A stretch of 46,240 nucleotides of DNA from positions 1-46,240 of the IMG/VR virus record IMGVR_UViG_3300023179_000175, one strand, 5' to 3'. The notes under the pieces were generated by a model, which did not search any database, was not told where the DNA came from, and saw only the letters and a program-made list of their open reading frames with translations. Position numbers and translations under genes: made by a program. This stretch comes from a virus. Position 1 is the first letter of the stretch. Each line of letters starts with the position of its first letter. This document shows, piece after piece, positions 46,221 to 46,240 of the stretch.

Positions 46221-46240
46221 GTCGGACAGGTAATGCGTGC

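Noticed and set aside
1-46240. Complete circular genome joined at the window ends
   Set aside because: Reading the left-end glycine-rich frame across the join gives an unrelated, non-glycine sequence overlapping the 46220 gene, and no terminal repeat is visible. The window is more likely a segment.

Overview
The window is a compact, high-GC segment of a tailed double-stranded DNA phage or prophage. The tail is contractile (sheath, tube, baseplate wedge, J, spike), so the virion is a myovirus. The host is probably a high-GC proteobacterium, judging from base composition and the strong AGGAG/GGGAG ribosome-binding sites, but nothing names it. No integrase, excisionase, tRNA, rRNA, CRISPR array, holin or stand-alone endolysin is visible. 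Both ends cut into genes, so part of the genome lies outside the window.

Layout. (a) 46220-19081, mostly minus strand, is the late module in transcription order: a small coiled-coil protein, TerL, a giant portal fusion, a small protein, [plus-strand island], Mu gpF-like head protein, a small protein, a beta-helix tailspike, prohead protease/scaffold, decoration protein, major capsid protein, head completion and neck proteins, sheath, tube, tail chaperones, tape measure with a lysozyme domain, baseplate proteins and a tail fibre. Many neighbours are coupled by ATGA or TAATG overlaps. (b) 38972-41179, plus strand, is an island of small accessory genes inside the late module. (c) 17740-18976, minus strand, holds small genes. 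(d) 12363-17743, plus strand, holds a hypothetical protein, a RecB-like nuclease (DUF2800), a DUF2815 ssDNA-binding protein and a family A DNA polymerase. (e) 12313-4102, minus strand, holds an SF2 helicase, three DNA methyltransferases plus a broken fourth, a VRR-NUC nuclease, a TetR-like HTH protein, a PrimPol-helicase, DUF3560 and small genes. (f) 3908-1, mostly minus strand, holds small genes, TerS, small regulators and a glycine-rich fibre protein running off the left end. One plus-strand multi-zinc-ribbon gene sits beside an AT-rich, repeat-filled intergenic region at 2538-2857.

How it works together. The PrimPol-helicase, family A polymerase, SSB and nucleases form a phage-encoded replisome. 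The methyltransferases probably modify phage DNA. The late module builds head, neck and contractile tail.

Three things stand out. First, the portal is about 1000 residues long and carries a GNAT-like domain and a zeta-toxin-type P-loop kinase behind it. Second, a tetrapeptide A-(M/Q)-D-(A/S/G) recurs in the portal, MuF-like protein, capsid protein and prohead protease. I read it as the maturation cleavage site, which would free the two portal cargo domains inside the capsid. Third, a stereotyped promoter cassette (TTGACG-N17-TACARA over a GTAC-centred operator-like sequence, then a GGGAGAC leader) precedes many small genes on both strands, often with the TGA stop of the upstream gene inside the -35 box.
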